Made by a program: the position numbers and the translations under genes. Shown here one piece after another: positions 1 through 9,365 of a DNA stretch of 64,000 nt. The stretch's first letter is position 1. Every line of letters starts with the position of its first letter. This stretch comes from an uncultured Clostridia bacterium (GTDB lineage Bacteria > Bacillota > Clostridia > Christensenellales > Borkfalkiaceae). Under the pieces are notes generated by a model, which worked only from the letters and a program-made list of their open reading frames with translations, did not search any database and was not told the DNA's origin. The stretch covers positions 1 to 64,000 of the forward strand of contig CAKQSI010000007.1 in NCBI GenBank assembly GCA_934272745.1, written 5' to 3'.

Positions 1-139
1 GCAAAATGCTGGGCGCCGCGCCGGCTTTTCTATAAATTTTTAAGACAGGGCGTTTATTTCCGTTGCCGCTTGCTCTACCAAAAGGACAACGAACGCCGCT
101 TTCCGTCTTGTTTTTATTTTTGCGCCGGTACGGAAATGG
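1..139. other. left edge, no gene seen
   Basis: This short edge lies downstream of the minus-strand LTA-synthase-like gene. No gene is recognised. It is GC-rich with imperfect inverted repeats, but there is no clear stem followed by a T run, so I do not call a terminator. Confidence 0.4.
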
Positions 140-2359
140 TCACCGCCCGCTTTGTTCCGGCAAAGCGGCATGGACTAACTTTTCGATATTCGCGTACTCG
201 TACTGGTCGCCGTACTTGAAAAAGTCATACAGATAAATCTTCTCGAAATAAATCTGCCGCTGCAGGTAAGTCACGATCTTGGCGCGGAAGTCTTCCACCG
301 CCGCCTCGTCCGTATCGTCGCCGAACAGAATTTCGATTCCGTCCGAGGAGAAATACTTGTCGGTCAGCATGCCCGATTCGCGCGAAATAAAGGCAATGTC
401 GCCCTCTTCCGAAAACATACTCGACCCCATGTAAATACCGCGGTTGTAGGTATACCCCAAAAGATCCAGAAGCGTAGGCACGATGTCGAACGAACTGGAA
501 AAACGATCGGTCAGTTTTACGCCTGTAAGGGGCGAAGTTTCGTCCCCCGCATGGGTAAAACCTGTAGCCTCTACCGAAAGCGGCGACACGCCGGAATACA
601 GCCCGAACAGCACGTTATACAGCGAAACGTCCATATAACTGCCCTTGGTGATCCCTTTCAGGTAATAGTTCTGATCGGAATAATACGCCGAGTGGTCGCC
701 GTAGAACAGCAGGGTCGTGTTGTCCAGCAGCCCGGTTTCTTCCAGATAATTCAGCAGGCTTGCCACCCCGCGGTCGAGGTCCATATACGCCGCCTGATAG
801 CGTTTGTAGCGCAGATAAATTTTTTGCAGATCGTCCGACCGCCCGGAATACTCCTGCTCTTCCCCCAAAAGTCCGTTGACTCGCAGTTTTTCGCCGAATT
901 TTTGCAGGAAATAATCGTAAGTGATCTGCTCGTAATAGGGTTCCAGCCCCTTAACGGTATATTTTTGCGAAAGCGCGGCTTTCTCTTCTTCCGAAAGGTC
1001 CGCCGTATAGTCTCCGTATTTGATAAGATCGTCGTAATGCCCGTGCGTGGTCAGCGTGGTGATAAACGAATAGAAGGGCTTGCCGTCGTTCGGCGCGATG
1101 CGCTCCAGATTCATCGAGAAAAGGTTGCTGTCCAGATCGAACTCGTAAAAATCTTTGTTTTTATTGAAGCTTCCGGGCAGCGTCATATCTTCCAGCGCAT
1201 AGAAATTCTGGAACCCGTAAGTTTTGTGCGTGGTTTTTCTGCCGTAGTACGAACCCCAGTTGCTGTGAAAGAAGGATGTGGTATACCCCTTGCTCCCCAC
1301 GAATTTCGGAAAAGAAAACGCCAGATCGTTTTTCAGCAACGTATCGTTGGAAGAGTAGTTGCTGGTAAACGGCGTTTCCACCGGGTAACTGCCTAAAATA
1401 CCGATGGCTTCGGAATGGTTGGTCTTATCTCGCGAGAAGTAGTCGGTATTCGACACCCCTTGCGTCATCAACGCGTACAGCGTGGGGGTCAGCGTTTCGT
1501 CCACGGCGTACCACTCGCCCGATTCCACCATAACGGCGATGACGTTCTGCCCCGCGATCGCGCCCGTGTAGGCGGAAGTTTTGCCGTATTCTTTGCCGGA
1601 AAGATATTTGTCGATGGCGGAAAGTTCTTCCGCAAGGACGGTTCCTTTTTTGCCGTTGCCGCCGAAGACGGTATCGGAAAGTTTGTTTTCGATGATACGA
1701 TCGAGCGAAACGTAATAAAAAGCGAACGTGCCGAATTTTTTGAACGCGGCGTCTTTCAGCACGAAGGTGTTGTAAAGGTAGGCGTCGCTGTACAAAAGGT
1801 ATTTGGGGTCGCTTTTGTCCTCGGGATCGTACAGCGCTTTTACGGTGAGGTTATACCCCGCCGAAGTGCCGATGCTCATCATCGCAAGCAAAGTAACCAG
1901 CAAAAAGACGACGTGATGCGTGCCTTGATAAGGCACGCGGTACTTTTTCAGCCACACCAGAAGCAAGACGGCTGCCACCGGGATTAAAATCAGCAGGAAG
2001 AAAAATCCCCAATCCATAAAGTCGCTGGTAAACGCGCCGGCGGCTTCGTTCGCCAGATTCATCATTTCCAGCGTGAACACCGATCCGTTGATGTTGTTCA
2101 GCGTATAATTCAAAAAAGAAAAAACAAACTGGATAAACAACAGCAGCACGGTAAGAATCGCGCTTGCGGTAAAGGACGGAACGACGAAAATTACCGTCGC
2201 CAGCATTAAAACGACGGACAGATCCAATAAAAAATATTTGGGCGCCACGCCGTTTTTCATGGCGAGAAAGGTCATACTCTCCATAAACAGCGCAAGCGCA
2301 ACGTAGATCAGCACGTAGAGTGCTTTTTTCCGGAATAAATCTTTCAAAATTCGCCTCAC
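140..2359 (-). CDS. LTA synthase family phosphoglycerol transferase (sulfatase fold)
   Basis: This is a 739-residue membrane enzyme of the LtaS type. About five hydrophobic segments occupy residues 1-175, followed by an extracellular alkaline-phosphatase/sulfatase-like domain from about residue 270 to 680. Metal-site motifs are visible: VMVESGEW (Glu), SRDKTNHSEA with the candidate nucleophile Thr, and LFYGDHSAYY (Asp/His). Family members move glycerol phosphate from phosphatidylglycerol onto polyglycerolphosphate or other envelope polymers; the exact acceptor cannot be told. The longest start is a GTG at 2359 with a poor ribosome site. An in-frame TTG at 2347 has GAGGCG just upstream and is a good alternative. 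The gene is monocistronic behind a strong promoter at 2473-2501. Confidence 0.88.
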   Translation of the reverse strand: MRRILKDLFRKKALYVLIYVALALFMESMTFLAMKNGVAPKYFLLDLSVVLMLATVIFVVPSFTASAILTVLLLFIQFVFSFLNYTLNNINGSVFTLEMMNLANEAAGAFTSDFMDWGFFFLLILIPVAAVLLLVWLKKYRVPYQGTHHVVFLLVTLLAMMSIGTSAGYNLTVKALYDPEDKSDPKYLLYSDAYLYNTFVLKDAAFKKFGTFAFYYVSLDRIIENKLSDTVFGGNGKKGTVLAEELSAIDKYLSGKEYGKTSAYTGAIAGQNVIAVMVESGEWYAVDETLTPTLYALMTQGVSNTDYFSRDKTNHSEAIGILGSYPVETPFTSNYSSNDTLLKNDLAFSFPKFVGSKGYTTSFFHSNWGSYYGRKTTHKTYGFQNFYALEDMTLPGSFNKNKDFYEFDLDSNLFSMNLERIAPNDGKPFYSFITTLTTHGHYDDLIKYGDYTADLSEEEKAALSQKYTVKGLEPYYEQITYDYFLQKFGEKLRVNGLLGEEQEYSGRSDDLQKIYLRYKRYQAAYMDLDRGVASLLNYLEETGLLDNTTLLFYGDHSAYYSDQNYYLKGITKGSYMDVSLYNVLFGLYSGVSPLSVEATGFTHAGDETSPLTGVKLTDRFSSSFDIVPTLLDLLGYTYNRGIYMGSSMFSEEGDIAFISRESGMLTDKYFSSDGIEILFGDDTDEAAVEDFRAKIVTYLQRQIYFEKIYLYDFFKYGDQYEYANIEKLVHAALPEQSGR

Positions 2360-2472
2360 AACGAAAGATACTCTTGAAATTTTGTGCGCGCATTCGAACG
2401 CGGAAAACTTCGGCGATGCCGGAAGTGTTTACAGCCAAACTTCCAACTTCTTGTGTTTATAAAACGTTTGTA

Positions 2473-2501
2473 ATTATAGCACATCCGCGCGCAAAAGGCA
2501 A
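2473..2501 (-). promoter_or_regulatory. sigma-A promoter of the LTA-synthase-like gene
   Basis: On the minus strand the -35 is TTGCCT (2501-2496) and the -10 is TATAAT (2478-2473), with 17 bp between. The spacing is ideal and the leader is about 105 nt. Confidence 0.8.
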
Positions 2502-2676
2502 GCGTTTAGGACTTTCGGCGGCGTAAAACAACCCGATTTGCCGCAGATTCCGGCAAAAACGTGCCAAAATCGGCGTAAACGCAGAAAAAACCTCTTTTCC
2601 GATGAAGAGAACACGCAAAACGTGCGGCGGGAAGCGGCACGTTTATCGGAACGTAAATTTGATTTATAAAAAGCGG

Positions 2677-2710
2677 GGCGCCCGCGGCGGAAAATTCCGC
2701 CGCGGGCGCC
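2677..2710. repeat. GC-rich palindrome, GGAAAATTCC core
   Basis: A perfect 34-bp palindrome GGCGCCCGCGGCGG..CCGCCGCGGGCGCC lies between two divergent genes, about 60 bp upstream of the ferritin-like start. It therefore cannot be the terminator of either neighbour. It belongs to the family seen near 7.9, 16.2, 31.5, 41.9, 50.8 and 55.1 kb. Confidence 0.85.
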
Positions 2711-2769
2711 GCACCCCGATTTCCTTTCCCGCATACCATAAAGGAGAAGACTTTTGTGAGGTAACGCCG

Positions 2770-3315
2770 TTGAAACCTGTCGCTCTGGATCTGCCCTACC
2801 CTTCCCTAAAACATCTCACGCCCGACCCCGCCGCCGCAAGAATCATCGCGCCGGCATACGCTTCGCTGCACAGCGAACTGGGCGCAACGCTGCAGTACAT
2901 ATACCATTCCTTTTGGTTTGACGAAGAAAAGATGGAGGAATACGCCGACAAAATCGAAGGCATTGCGATCGCCGAAATGCGACACCTCGAAGTTCTCGGC
3001 AAAACGCTGCTTTTATTGGGCGCCGACCCCGTGTATACGGCGGTTCCGCCCCGGCTGTATCGTTTCTATCACACGGGAGACGTTGCCTATTCCAAAACGC
3101 CGAAAAGAATGCTTTTGGACGATATTTCGGGTGAAATGCAGACGATTGACGACTATCGTTCCATGCTGAAGCGGCTGAAAAACGACGACGTATGCGCCGT
3201 CGTCGCGCGCATTTTGCTGGACGAACAGTTGCATCTGGAAGTGCTGACTTCGCTTTACGAAAAATACGCCGGGCACCCGCCGGAAGGCGCGGATCGCGGC
3301 GACGATGCGGATTAA
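2770..3315 (+). CDS. ferritin-like di-iron four-helix protein
   Basis: This 181-residue protein has the ferritin-like/rubrerythrin pattern: one Glu in helix 1 (SELGATLQY), ExxH in helix 2 (AEMRHLEVL), Glu in helix 3 (SGEMQTIDDYR) and ExxH in helix 4 (LLDEQLHLEVL). Together these give a carboxylate-bridged di-iron or di-manganese site. Related short clostridial proteins resemble bacterioferritin or the spore-coat manganese-catalase-like CotJC, so iron storage or peroxide detoxification is inferred. I chose the TTG at 2770 because TGAGGT lies 7 nt upstream and homology-like sequence begins there. Longer reading frames start inside the palindrome and look non-coding. Confidence 0.75.
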   Translation: MKPVALDLPYPSLKHLTPDPAAARIIAPAYASLHSELGATLQYIYHSFWFDEEKMEEYADKIEGIAIAEMRHLEVLGKTLLLLGADPVYTAVPPRLYRFYHTGDVAYSKTPKRMLLDDISGEMQTIDDYRSMLKRLKNDDVCAVVARILLDEQLHLEVLTSLYEKYAGHPPEGADRGDDAD

Positions 3316-3499
3316 ACGCGAACGGCGGCTGCCCGCGATTTGCGGGCAGCCGCCGTATCCTTCCTCTGTCGGGAATCAGCGATTCGCCATAATATTCCGC
3401 ATGAAGTTTCGCGGCTGCGTTTTCCTGCAGTCCGCATTTCCCGGTAGTCCGCCGGACATACTCCCCGAAAACCATAGCCGTTATTTCCGCAACGACCGC

Positions 3500-4609
3500 C
3501 TATGCCAGAAGTCCGGAAACGATTTCGTCCTGCACGTATAAATACTCGTCTTTGACCGAAACGCGGGTTTCGGATATCTCCAGACAGCCGGCGTAGCGCT
3601 TGAGTTTTTCCGCATACGCGGTCAAGAAATCCTTTCCCGTCGCGGCTTTATAAGTCGCAAGATCTAACCCCTCTTTTAAGCGGAACGCCAGCATCAGCAG
3701 TTCTTCCTCCGCCTCCTCTTTGGTGAGTTCTTCCGAAAAAACGACGGGCAGGCGCTCGTTTTTCAGCGCAAGGCGATATTCTGCCGGGTTTTCGGTGTTG
3801 GAATAACGTCGATTGCGAAGAAACGAGTGCGCCGCGATGCCGAAGCCGAGATATTCTCCCCGCCGCCAGTAGTTGAGATTGTGGCGGGATTCCCACCCGG
3901 GAAGGGCGAAATTCGACACCTCGTACCGGTGAAAACCGCGGCTTTCGAGATAGGAAACGCCCGCGTCGTACAGGGCGCGCACCTCGTCGGCGCAGGGCAG
4001 TTCGCCGTTTAAATAGTCGGTATAAACGGGCGTACCGTCCTCGGGCGTGAGCGCATACATGGAAATATGCGACGCGCCGTGGTTGAGCGCCACGCGCAGA
4101 CTTTCGATCACGTCCTCTTTTTTCTGATCGTGCAAACCGATCATAACGTCGGCGCTGAAATTTTCCCCGGCAAGAAGTTCGGTCGCCGCGATAAAATCCG
4201 CCTTGGTATGAATGCGGTTGAGCCGGGCAAGTTCCCGGTCGTCCGCCGTCTGAAACCCAACCGAAAAGCGGTTGAAGCCCGCCCTTTTATAGGCGGCAAG
4301 TTTTTCCGCCGTGACGGTGCCGGGGTTCATTTCGATGGTGATTTCGGCGTTTTCTTTCACGCGGTAGTAGCGCTTGACGAGCGTCAGCGCCGCCGTGACG
4401 AACACCGCCGGCACAAAAGAGGGCGTGCCGCCGCCGAAGTAAACGGTGTCGAATTCCATGCCCTTGCCCTCCGGCGCGCGGAATACGATCTCGTGGCACA
4501 GGTCGGTAAAATACGGCTCGATTTCCCCTTCCCGGTTGGGAAAGGAAACAAAGTCGCAATAAGTACATTTTTGTTTGCAAAAGGGAACGTGAACGTAGAT
4601 CCCCGCCAT
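3500..4609 (-). CDS. hemW: HemW-type radical SAM protein (coproporphyrinogen oxidase-like)
   Basis: This 369-residue radical SAM enzyme opens with YVHVPFCKQKCTYCDF, a CX3CX2C motif followed by Cys-Asp-Phe as in HemN/HemW. It also has YFGGGTPS and EMNPGT motifs and a C-terminal winged-helix region. HemW is a heme chaperone in well-studied bacteria, not a true HemN oxidase; the lack of the longer N-terminus of HemN supports HemW. The start at 4609 has AAGGAG 7 nt upstream. It lies downstream of lepA in the same direction, an arrangement common in Firmicutes (lepA-hemW), although the spacer here is about 400 nt and contains hairpins. The usual hrcA-grpE-dnaK continuation is absent. Confidence 0.9.
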   Translation of the reverse strand: MAGIYVHVPFCKQKCTYCDFVSFPNREGEIEPYFTDLCHEIVFRAPEGKGMEFDTVYFGGGTPSFVPAVFVTAALTLVKRYYRVKENAEITIEMNPGTVTAEKLAAYKRAGFNRFSVGFQTADDRELARLNRIHTKADFIAATELLAGENFSADVMIGLHDQKKEDVIESLRVALNHGASHISMYALTPEDGTPVYTDYLNGELPCADEVRALYDAGVSYLESRGFHRYEVSNFALPGWESRHNLNYWRRGEYLGFGIAAHSFLRNRRYSNTENPAEYRLALKNERLPVVFSEELTKEEAEEELLMLAFRLKEGLDLATYKAATGKDFLTAYAEKLKRYAGCLEISETRVSVKDEYLYVQDEIVSGLLA

Positions 4610-4649
4610 AATTTCTCCTTGCCGTATGCTTGCCGGAATTTGCGTTTCC

Positions 4650-4790
4650 CGGTGTAATTTGCTTTGTATTGCCCGACGCAAATCGCATTATCCGGATACT
4701 ATCCGGCGCGACTTGTAGCGCCCGGCGTGATTTATATTGTCCGGCATATCACCGTACAACTCGCGTCGTCCGGCATATCTTTCGGAACGC
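4650..4790. repeat. degenerate short direct repeats in lepA-hemW spacer
   Basis: Units resembling CCCGGCGTGATTTATATTGT recur imperfectly, including CCCGACGCAAATCGCATTAT, a shorter CCGGCGCGACTTGTAG form and two CCGGCATATC copies. The roughly 20-30-nt periodicity is loose. No coding potential is seen. Confidence 0.45.
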
Positions 4791-4896
4791 AGCCGCCCTG
4801 CTATTCCGGGGAAAAGCCGCCGCAAAAAGCGCCGCCCGGCTATCGGTTTCCGGTTTCGGCATATAAACGCGGCTCCGGACAACAGGTGCCGAAAAA

Positions 4897-4947
4897 CGGG
4901 GGGACGTCTTGCAAAATTCGACATTTTGCAACAAAATCGTTCCCCCG
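4897..4947 (-). other. two-tier stem-loop downstream of lepA
   Basis: An inner perfect 9-bp stem TTGCAAAAT/ATTTTGCAA with a 5-nt loop (4909-4931) is enclosed by CGGGGGGACG/CGTTCCCCCG. It lies about 65 nt after the lepA stop in the lepA-to-hemW transcript. It may be a processing or termination structure, but no long T run follows. Confidence 0.55.
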
Positions 4948-5011
4948 AAAACGTCTTTTCTGCGCCGGTTTACAGACTGTCAATCCCCTGATAAAATCTC
5001 CTTTCCCCCGC

Positions 5012-6817
5012 TTAACTGTCGGTTTTCAGGATAGAAATAAACGCTTCGGACGGGACCTGAACGGAGCCTAACTGGCGCATCTTTTTCTTGCCCTCTTTCT
5101 GCTTTTCCAGCAGTTTGCGCTTGCGGGAAATATCGCCGCCGTAGCATTTGGCAAGCACGTCTTTGCGCATGGCTTTCACCGTTTCGCGCGCGATAACCTT
5201 GCCGCCCACCGCCGCCTGAATGGGAATTTCAAACAACTGGCGCGGAATGACGTCCTTGAGTTTTTCCGCCATTTCCCGCCCTCTGGTATAGGCGCGCGAT
5301 TCGTGCACGATGGTGGAAAGCGCGTCGCACGGTTCCCCGTTCAGCATCATATCCAGTTTCACAAGATCGCTCTTTTCGTAACGGTCGAGTTCGTAATCGA
5401 AACTGGCGTAGCCGCGCGTGCGGGACTTTAGTCCGTCGAAAAAGTCGTAAATAATCTCGTTCAACGGCAGGTCGTAAGTTAAGCGGACGCGACGGCTGTC
5501 GAGATAGGTCATGTCGAGATAGATCCCCCGCTTGTCCTTGCAAAGGTCCATAATCGCGCCGAGATATTCGGGCGGAGAATAGATCTGCGCTTTGACGATG
5601 GGTTCCTCGGTATAATCGATTTCGGTGGTCGCGGGCATGTGCGACGGGTTGTTGACCGTCACCACGCTGCCGTCGGTTTTATGGACGAGGTAGGAAACGC
5701 CGGGCGCCGTCGTGATAATGTCGAGGTCGAACTCCCGCTCCAGCCGCTCCTGAATGATCTCCATATGCAAAAGTCCCAGAAACCCGCAGCGGAAACCGAA
5801 GCCGAGCGCCACGGAATTGTCCGGTTCAAAGGTGAGCGAAGCGTCGTTGAGTTGCAGTTTCAAAAGCGCTTCCTTCAGGTCGCCGAACTTGCTCCCGTCA
5901 AGGGGGAACACGCCCGAAAAGACGACCGGCTGCACTTTTTTATACCCGGGCAAGGCTTCTTTCGCCGGGTTGTCCACCTTCGTAATCGTATCCCCCACGG
6001 CAGTATCCTGCACGCTTTTGATGCTGGCGGCAACGTACCCGACTTCCCCTGCAAAAAGTTTGGCTTTGGGTTGCAGTTTTGGGGTGAACACGCCCACTTC
6101 GGTCACGTCGAATTCCTTATCGCTCTGGAAGGTGCGGATGCGGTCGCCCGCGGTCAGCGTCCCGTCCATCATGCGGATAAAACAGATGACCCCTTTATAA
6201 TTATCGTAATAGGAATCGAAGATCAGCGCTTTTAAGGGTGCTTCCGTGTCGCCCTTGGGGGGCGGAACGGCGGTCACGATTTTTTCTAAGATGTCGCCGA
6301 TGTTGGTCCCTTCTTTCGCGGAAACGCGCGGCGCGTCCGAACAATCCAGCCCGATGACGTCCTCGATCTCCTTCGCCACCTCGTCGGGACGGGCAGACGG
6401 CAGGTCGATCTTGTTGATGACGGGCAGAATTTCCAGATCGTGATCGAGCGCCATATACACGTTGGCAAGCGTCTGCGCTTCTACCCCCTGCGACGCGTCC
6501 ACGACGAGCACCGCCCCCTCGCATGCGGCGAGCGAGCGCGACACTTCATACGTAAAGTCCACGTGCCCCGGGGTGTCGATCAGATTCAAGACGTATTCTT
6601 TGCCGTCTTTCGCGTTGTAAAACATACGGACGGGGGTAAGTTTGATGGTAATGCCGCGTTCGCGCTCGATGTCCATGGAGTCGAGCAGCTGGTCTTCCAT
6701 CTCGCGGGAGGAAACCTGACCGGTCAATTCCATCATGCGGTCGGCAATGGTACTTTTGCCGTGATCGATATGCGCGATGATACAAAAGTTGCGGATATTT
6801 TCTTCGGGTTGTTTCAT
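5012..6817 (-). CDS. lepA: elongation factor 4 (LepA), ribosome back-translocase GTPase
   Basis: This 601-residue translational GTPase has the full G-domain set: AHIDHGKSTIADRM (G1), RERGITIK (G2), DTPGHVDF (G3) and NKIDLPSA (G4). The LepA-specific C-terminal domain follows (GGDISRKRKLLEKQKEGKK near residue 560). EF4 acts on stalled or stressed ribosomes and affects initiation and assembly. The length matches the family. The start at 6817 is preceded by CGGAGAT; residues before it in the longer frame look non-coding. It is expressed from the promoter at 6889-6917. Confidence 0.97.
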   Translation of the reverse strand: MKQPEENIRNFCIIAHIDHGKSTIADRMMELTGQVSSREMEDQLLDSMDIERERGITIKLTPVRMFYNAKDGKEYVLNLIDTPGHVDFTYEVSRSLAACEGAVLVVDASQGVEAQTLANVYMALDHDLEILPVINKIDLPSARPDEVAKEIEDVIGLDCSDAPRVSAKEGTNIGDILEKIVTAVPPPKGDTEAPLKALIFDSYYDNYKGVICFIRMMDGTLTAGDRIRTFQSDKEFDVTEVGVFTPKLQPKAKLFAGEVGYVAASIKSVQDTAVGDTITKVDNPAKEALPGYKKVQPVVFSGVFPLDGSKFGDLKEALLKLQLNDASLTFEPDNSVALGFGFRCGFLGLLHMEIIQERLEREFDLDIITTAPGVSYLVHKTDGSVVTVNNPSHMPATTEIDYTEEPIVKAQIYSPPEYLGAIMDLCKDKRGIYLDMTYLDSRRVRLTYDLPLNEIIYDFFDGLKSRTRGYASFDYELDRYEKSDLVKLDMMLNGEPCDALSTIVHESRAYTRGREMAEKLKDVIPRQLFEIPIQAAVGGKVIARETVKAMRKDVLAKCYGGDISRKRKLLEKQKEGKKKMRQLGSVQVPSEAFISILKTDS

Positions 6818-6888
6818 GCAATCTCCGTTCGGGGCGCAGGCAGGCGCCGAAAAACTTTTCAAAAAAGTTGCTATTTTTCTTTGAACTC

Positions 6889-6917
6889 ATTATACTGTAT
6901 TTTACAGAGGATTGCAA
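6889..6917 (-). promoter_or_regulatory. sigma-A promoter of lepA
   Basis: The minus strand reads TTGCAA (6917-6912), a 17-bp spacer and TATAAT (6894-6889). The leader is about 65 nt. Confidence 0.8.
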
Positions 6918-6982
6918 ACGCTTTTTAGGGAGAATACGCAAACTTTTTTCTCTCTTTCCGAAAAAATAATCACGGAGGAAAT

Positions 6983-7708
6983 ATGAAACCGAGAATTCCA
7001 CAGAATCACTGGCTGTACCGCCTCCCCGTTGCCCACCGGGGACTGCACGGAGATGCCGTTCCCGAAAATTCCATGTCTGCCTTTTCGCTTGCCGTAGAAG
7101 CGGGCTATGCCGTCGAAACCGACGTACACCTGACCGCAGACGGAAAACTGGTGCTGTTTCACGACGACGATTTAAGCCGCATGTGCGGCGTTTCCGGCAA
7201 TATCAAACTGAAAACGCGGGAGGAACTTTCCGCCCTGCGCCTTGCGGAGACGAACGAAACCATTCCCGATTTTGCCGACCTTCTGCGCCTTGCGGAAGGG
7301 AAAGTACCCCTTCTCATCGAACTGAAAAGCAACGGCGAGCGCGGACTGGAACGCGCCGTCGCCCTTGCCCTGAAAGATTACAAGGGCGAATACGCCTTGC
7401 AGTCGTTTGACCCGTTTATTCTGCGGCGGCTGAAAAAACTGGTGCCGGAAACGCCCATCGGGCAACTTTCTTCCTTTTTCCGCGATCAGAAATTCGGATT
7501 TTTGAAACGTACTCTTTTAAAAGACATGGTACTTTCTCCCCGCGTGGATTTTATCAGTTACAATACCGAGGATCTGCCCTTTTCCCGCGCAAAAAAAGCG
7601 GGCGTCCCGCTCCTTGCCTGGACGGTGAGAACCGAAGAGGAATATGCCCGCGTAACGAAGTACTGCGACAACGTGATTTTTGAAAACATCCGCCCGGAAA
7701 AGAAGTAA
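6983..7708 (+). CDS. glycerophosphodiester phosphodiesterase family protein
   Basis: This 241-residue TIM-barrel enzyme has GDPD signatures: AHRGLHGDAVPENS near residue 20, ETDVHLTADGKLVLFHDD near residue 50 (Glu/Asp metal ligands and catalytic His) and LLIELKSNG near residue 110. No signal peptide or membrane segment is visible, so it is probably cytoplasmic, releasing glycerol-3-phosphate from deacylated phospholipids. GGAGGAAAT precedes the ATG. It is divergent from lepA, stands alone, and is followed by hairpins. Confidence 0.9.
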   Translation: MKPRIPQNHWLYRLPVAHRGLHGDAVPENSMSAFSLAVEAGYAVETDVHLTADGKLVLFHDDDLSRMCGVSGNIKLKTREELSALRLAETNETIPDFADLLRLAEGKVPLLIELKSNGERGLERAVALALKDYKGEYALQSFDPFILRRLKKLVPETPIGQLSSFFRDQKFGFLKRTLLKDMVLSPRVDFISYNTEDLPFSRAKKAGVPLLAWTVRTEEEYARVTKYCDNVIFENIRPEKK

Positions 7709-7822
7709 ACCGCGGCAGACGGTATCGCAGGAACGGAAATTAACGCTCCCTTTTCCGTTGCCCCTTTCCCGATAAAGGGCGTAATTCGTCCTCTTTGGGG
7801 TACGCAGAGATAAAAATCGAAA

Positions 7823-7894
7823 TTTCCTGTTGCGACAGGAATGGATAAGGAGCGGGGCGCCCGCCCGGGGAAATTCCCCGGGCGGGCGCTCCGC
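7823..7894 (+). terminator. paired hairpins after the GDPD gene
   Basis: A small hairpin TTTCCTGT..ACAGGAA (7823-7842) is followed by a GC palindrome AGCGGGGCGCCCGCCC..GGGCGCTCCGCT (7851-7894) with a short T run after it. It sits between the convergent GDPD and dapL genes and may serve both. The rest of the 7709-8054 gap shows no gene. Confidence 0.6.
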
Positions 7895-8054
7895 TTTTAA
7901 AGTAAAAAGATCCTGCTAAAAACCGCCTCTGTTAACAAATCGTCCGGTCTGTTTAAAATATCTACAATCGTTTTCTATGCACGACCTGTCACTTTTAAGG
8001 CTTTTCTGTCAACGATTTCTCCCCTGCCGGCACGATGAAGTCCGCACAGAACAA

Positions 8055-9356
8055 TCAGCCGTCAAACAAGCCGGGTGCTTTCGACAGCGCGGCAGCGACT
8101 TTTTCCGCGGTTTCCCTTCCGCCGAGAGCGGAAAGACGGATATACCCTTCCCCCAATGCGCCGAAACCCGACCCGGGTACGGAAACGATACCGAATCGTT
8201 CCAAAAGAACGCGGCAAAAACTTCCGCCCGAAAGATAATAGGGCGCTTTGACGAACAGATACGGGGAATGTTCCCCGCCGTAAACCACCGCGCCGGACGA
8301 AACGAACGCGCCTTTGATTATCTTTACCGCCGCAAGCGTTTCCCTAATGCGCGCGGCGTTTTCTTTCAGCCCCGCCGGAGAAAGCGCCGCTTCCGCCACC
8401 CGCTGGCTGAGATAGGATACGCCGTTCTGCTCGGTCGCGACGTACTTCTGAAAGGTGCAATTAAGCTGCACGCCGCAAAGCCGGACGCTTTCCGGCAGGA
8501 CGGTATAGCCGCAGCGAATGCCCGTCGTCCCTGCGGATTTGGAAAAGGAACAGACCTCTACGGCGCAGGTTTCCGCGCCGGGGATTTCGTACACGCTCCG
8601 GGGAAAATCGCCCTGTACAAACGCCCGGTACGCTGCGTCGAAAACGAGAATCGAGCCGGTTTCTTGGCAATAATCGACGTATTCTTTTAACTTCCCGCGC
8701 GGAAAAACGCTGCCCGTAGGATTGTTCGGACTGCACAAAAACAGCAGGCAGGGTTTTTTGTAATGCCAAGGCGGCGGGGGTAGAAAGCCGTTTTCTTCCG
8801 TCCCCGCAAGGTAGCGAGTTTTTCTGCCGAGCGCAGCCGAAACGTCCCCGTACACCGGATAGCCGGGCGTTTGTATAAAGGCGGGAACCCAAGCCGGAAT
8901 CAGGCGGGAAAGAAAGCCGAGGTGCGTTTTTGCTCCGTCCGAAACGAACACCTCGTTTTCGCCGACCGCAACGCCGTACGAGGCATAATTTTCCGCAATC
9001 TTTTCGCGCAGAAAATCGTACCCGCACGCCGGCGGATAGCCGCGGAAAGTCGCCCTTTCTCCCATCTCTTTTGCGGCAAATTCGGCGGCTTTTACCCCGG
9101 CGGGAAACAACGGTCCCGCAACGTCGCCCACACCGAGATCCAGACGTTCTTTTTCCGGGTGTGCGGCAAAGAACGCGTCCGCCGCGGCTTTGACTTCGGA
9201 AAAAAGATAGTCGTTTTCTTTGGCAAAATAGCCGTACTTTTGCAGTTTTTTGGCGTACCTCCGGCGCCCGGAATATGCCTTTGGCGTGCGTTTTGCGGCA
9301 GTTTTACCTGCCGGTTTTTCTTCGTTTTCAGGGCGCAACGTTCCGATTTTTGCCAT
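8055..9356 (-). CDS. dapL: LL-diaminopimelate aminotransferase-like (DapL)
   Basis: This 433-residue fold-type I PLP aminotransferase converts tetrahydrodipicolinate to LL-diaminopimelate if the assignment is right. Motifs are FVSDGAKTHLGF, LCSPNNPTGSVF, VFDAAYRAF, CSFSKSAGTTGIRCGY (PLP Lys) and GEGYIRLSALG (carboxylate-binding Arg). The serine-rich Lys loop and the CGYTV ending match DapL better than AspC or HisC. About 35 charged N-terminal residues exceed the usual start, but GAGGGGG before the ATG supports it. dapF lies immediately upstream with a 9-nt gap, making a two-gene lysine/peptidoglycan operon. Confidence 0.88.
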   Translation of the reverse strand: MAKIGTLRPENEEKPAGKTAAKRTPKAYSGRRRYAKKLQKYGYFAKENDYLFSEVKAAADAFFAAHPEKERLDLGVGDVAGPLFPAGVKAAEFAAKEMGERATFRGYPPACGYDFLREKIAENYASYGVAVGENEVFVSDGAKTHLGFLSRLIPAWVPAFIQTPGYPVYGDVSAALGRKTRYLAGTEENGFLPPPPWHYKKPCLLFLCSPNNPTGSVFPRGKLKEYVDYCQETGSILVFDAAYRAFVQGDFPRSVYEIPGAETCAVEVCSFSKSAGTTGIRCGYTVLPESVRLCGVQLNCTFQKYVATEQNGVSYLSQRVAEAALSPAGLKENAARIRETLAAVKIIKGAFVSSGAVVYGGEHSPYLFVKAPYYLSGGSFCRVLLERFGIVSVPGSGFGALGEGYIRLSALGGRETAEKVAAALSKAPGLFDG

Positions 9357-9365
9357 ACGTCCCCC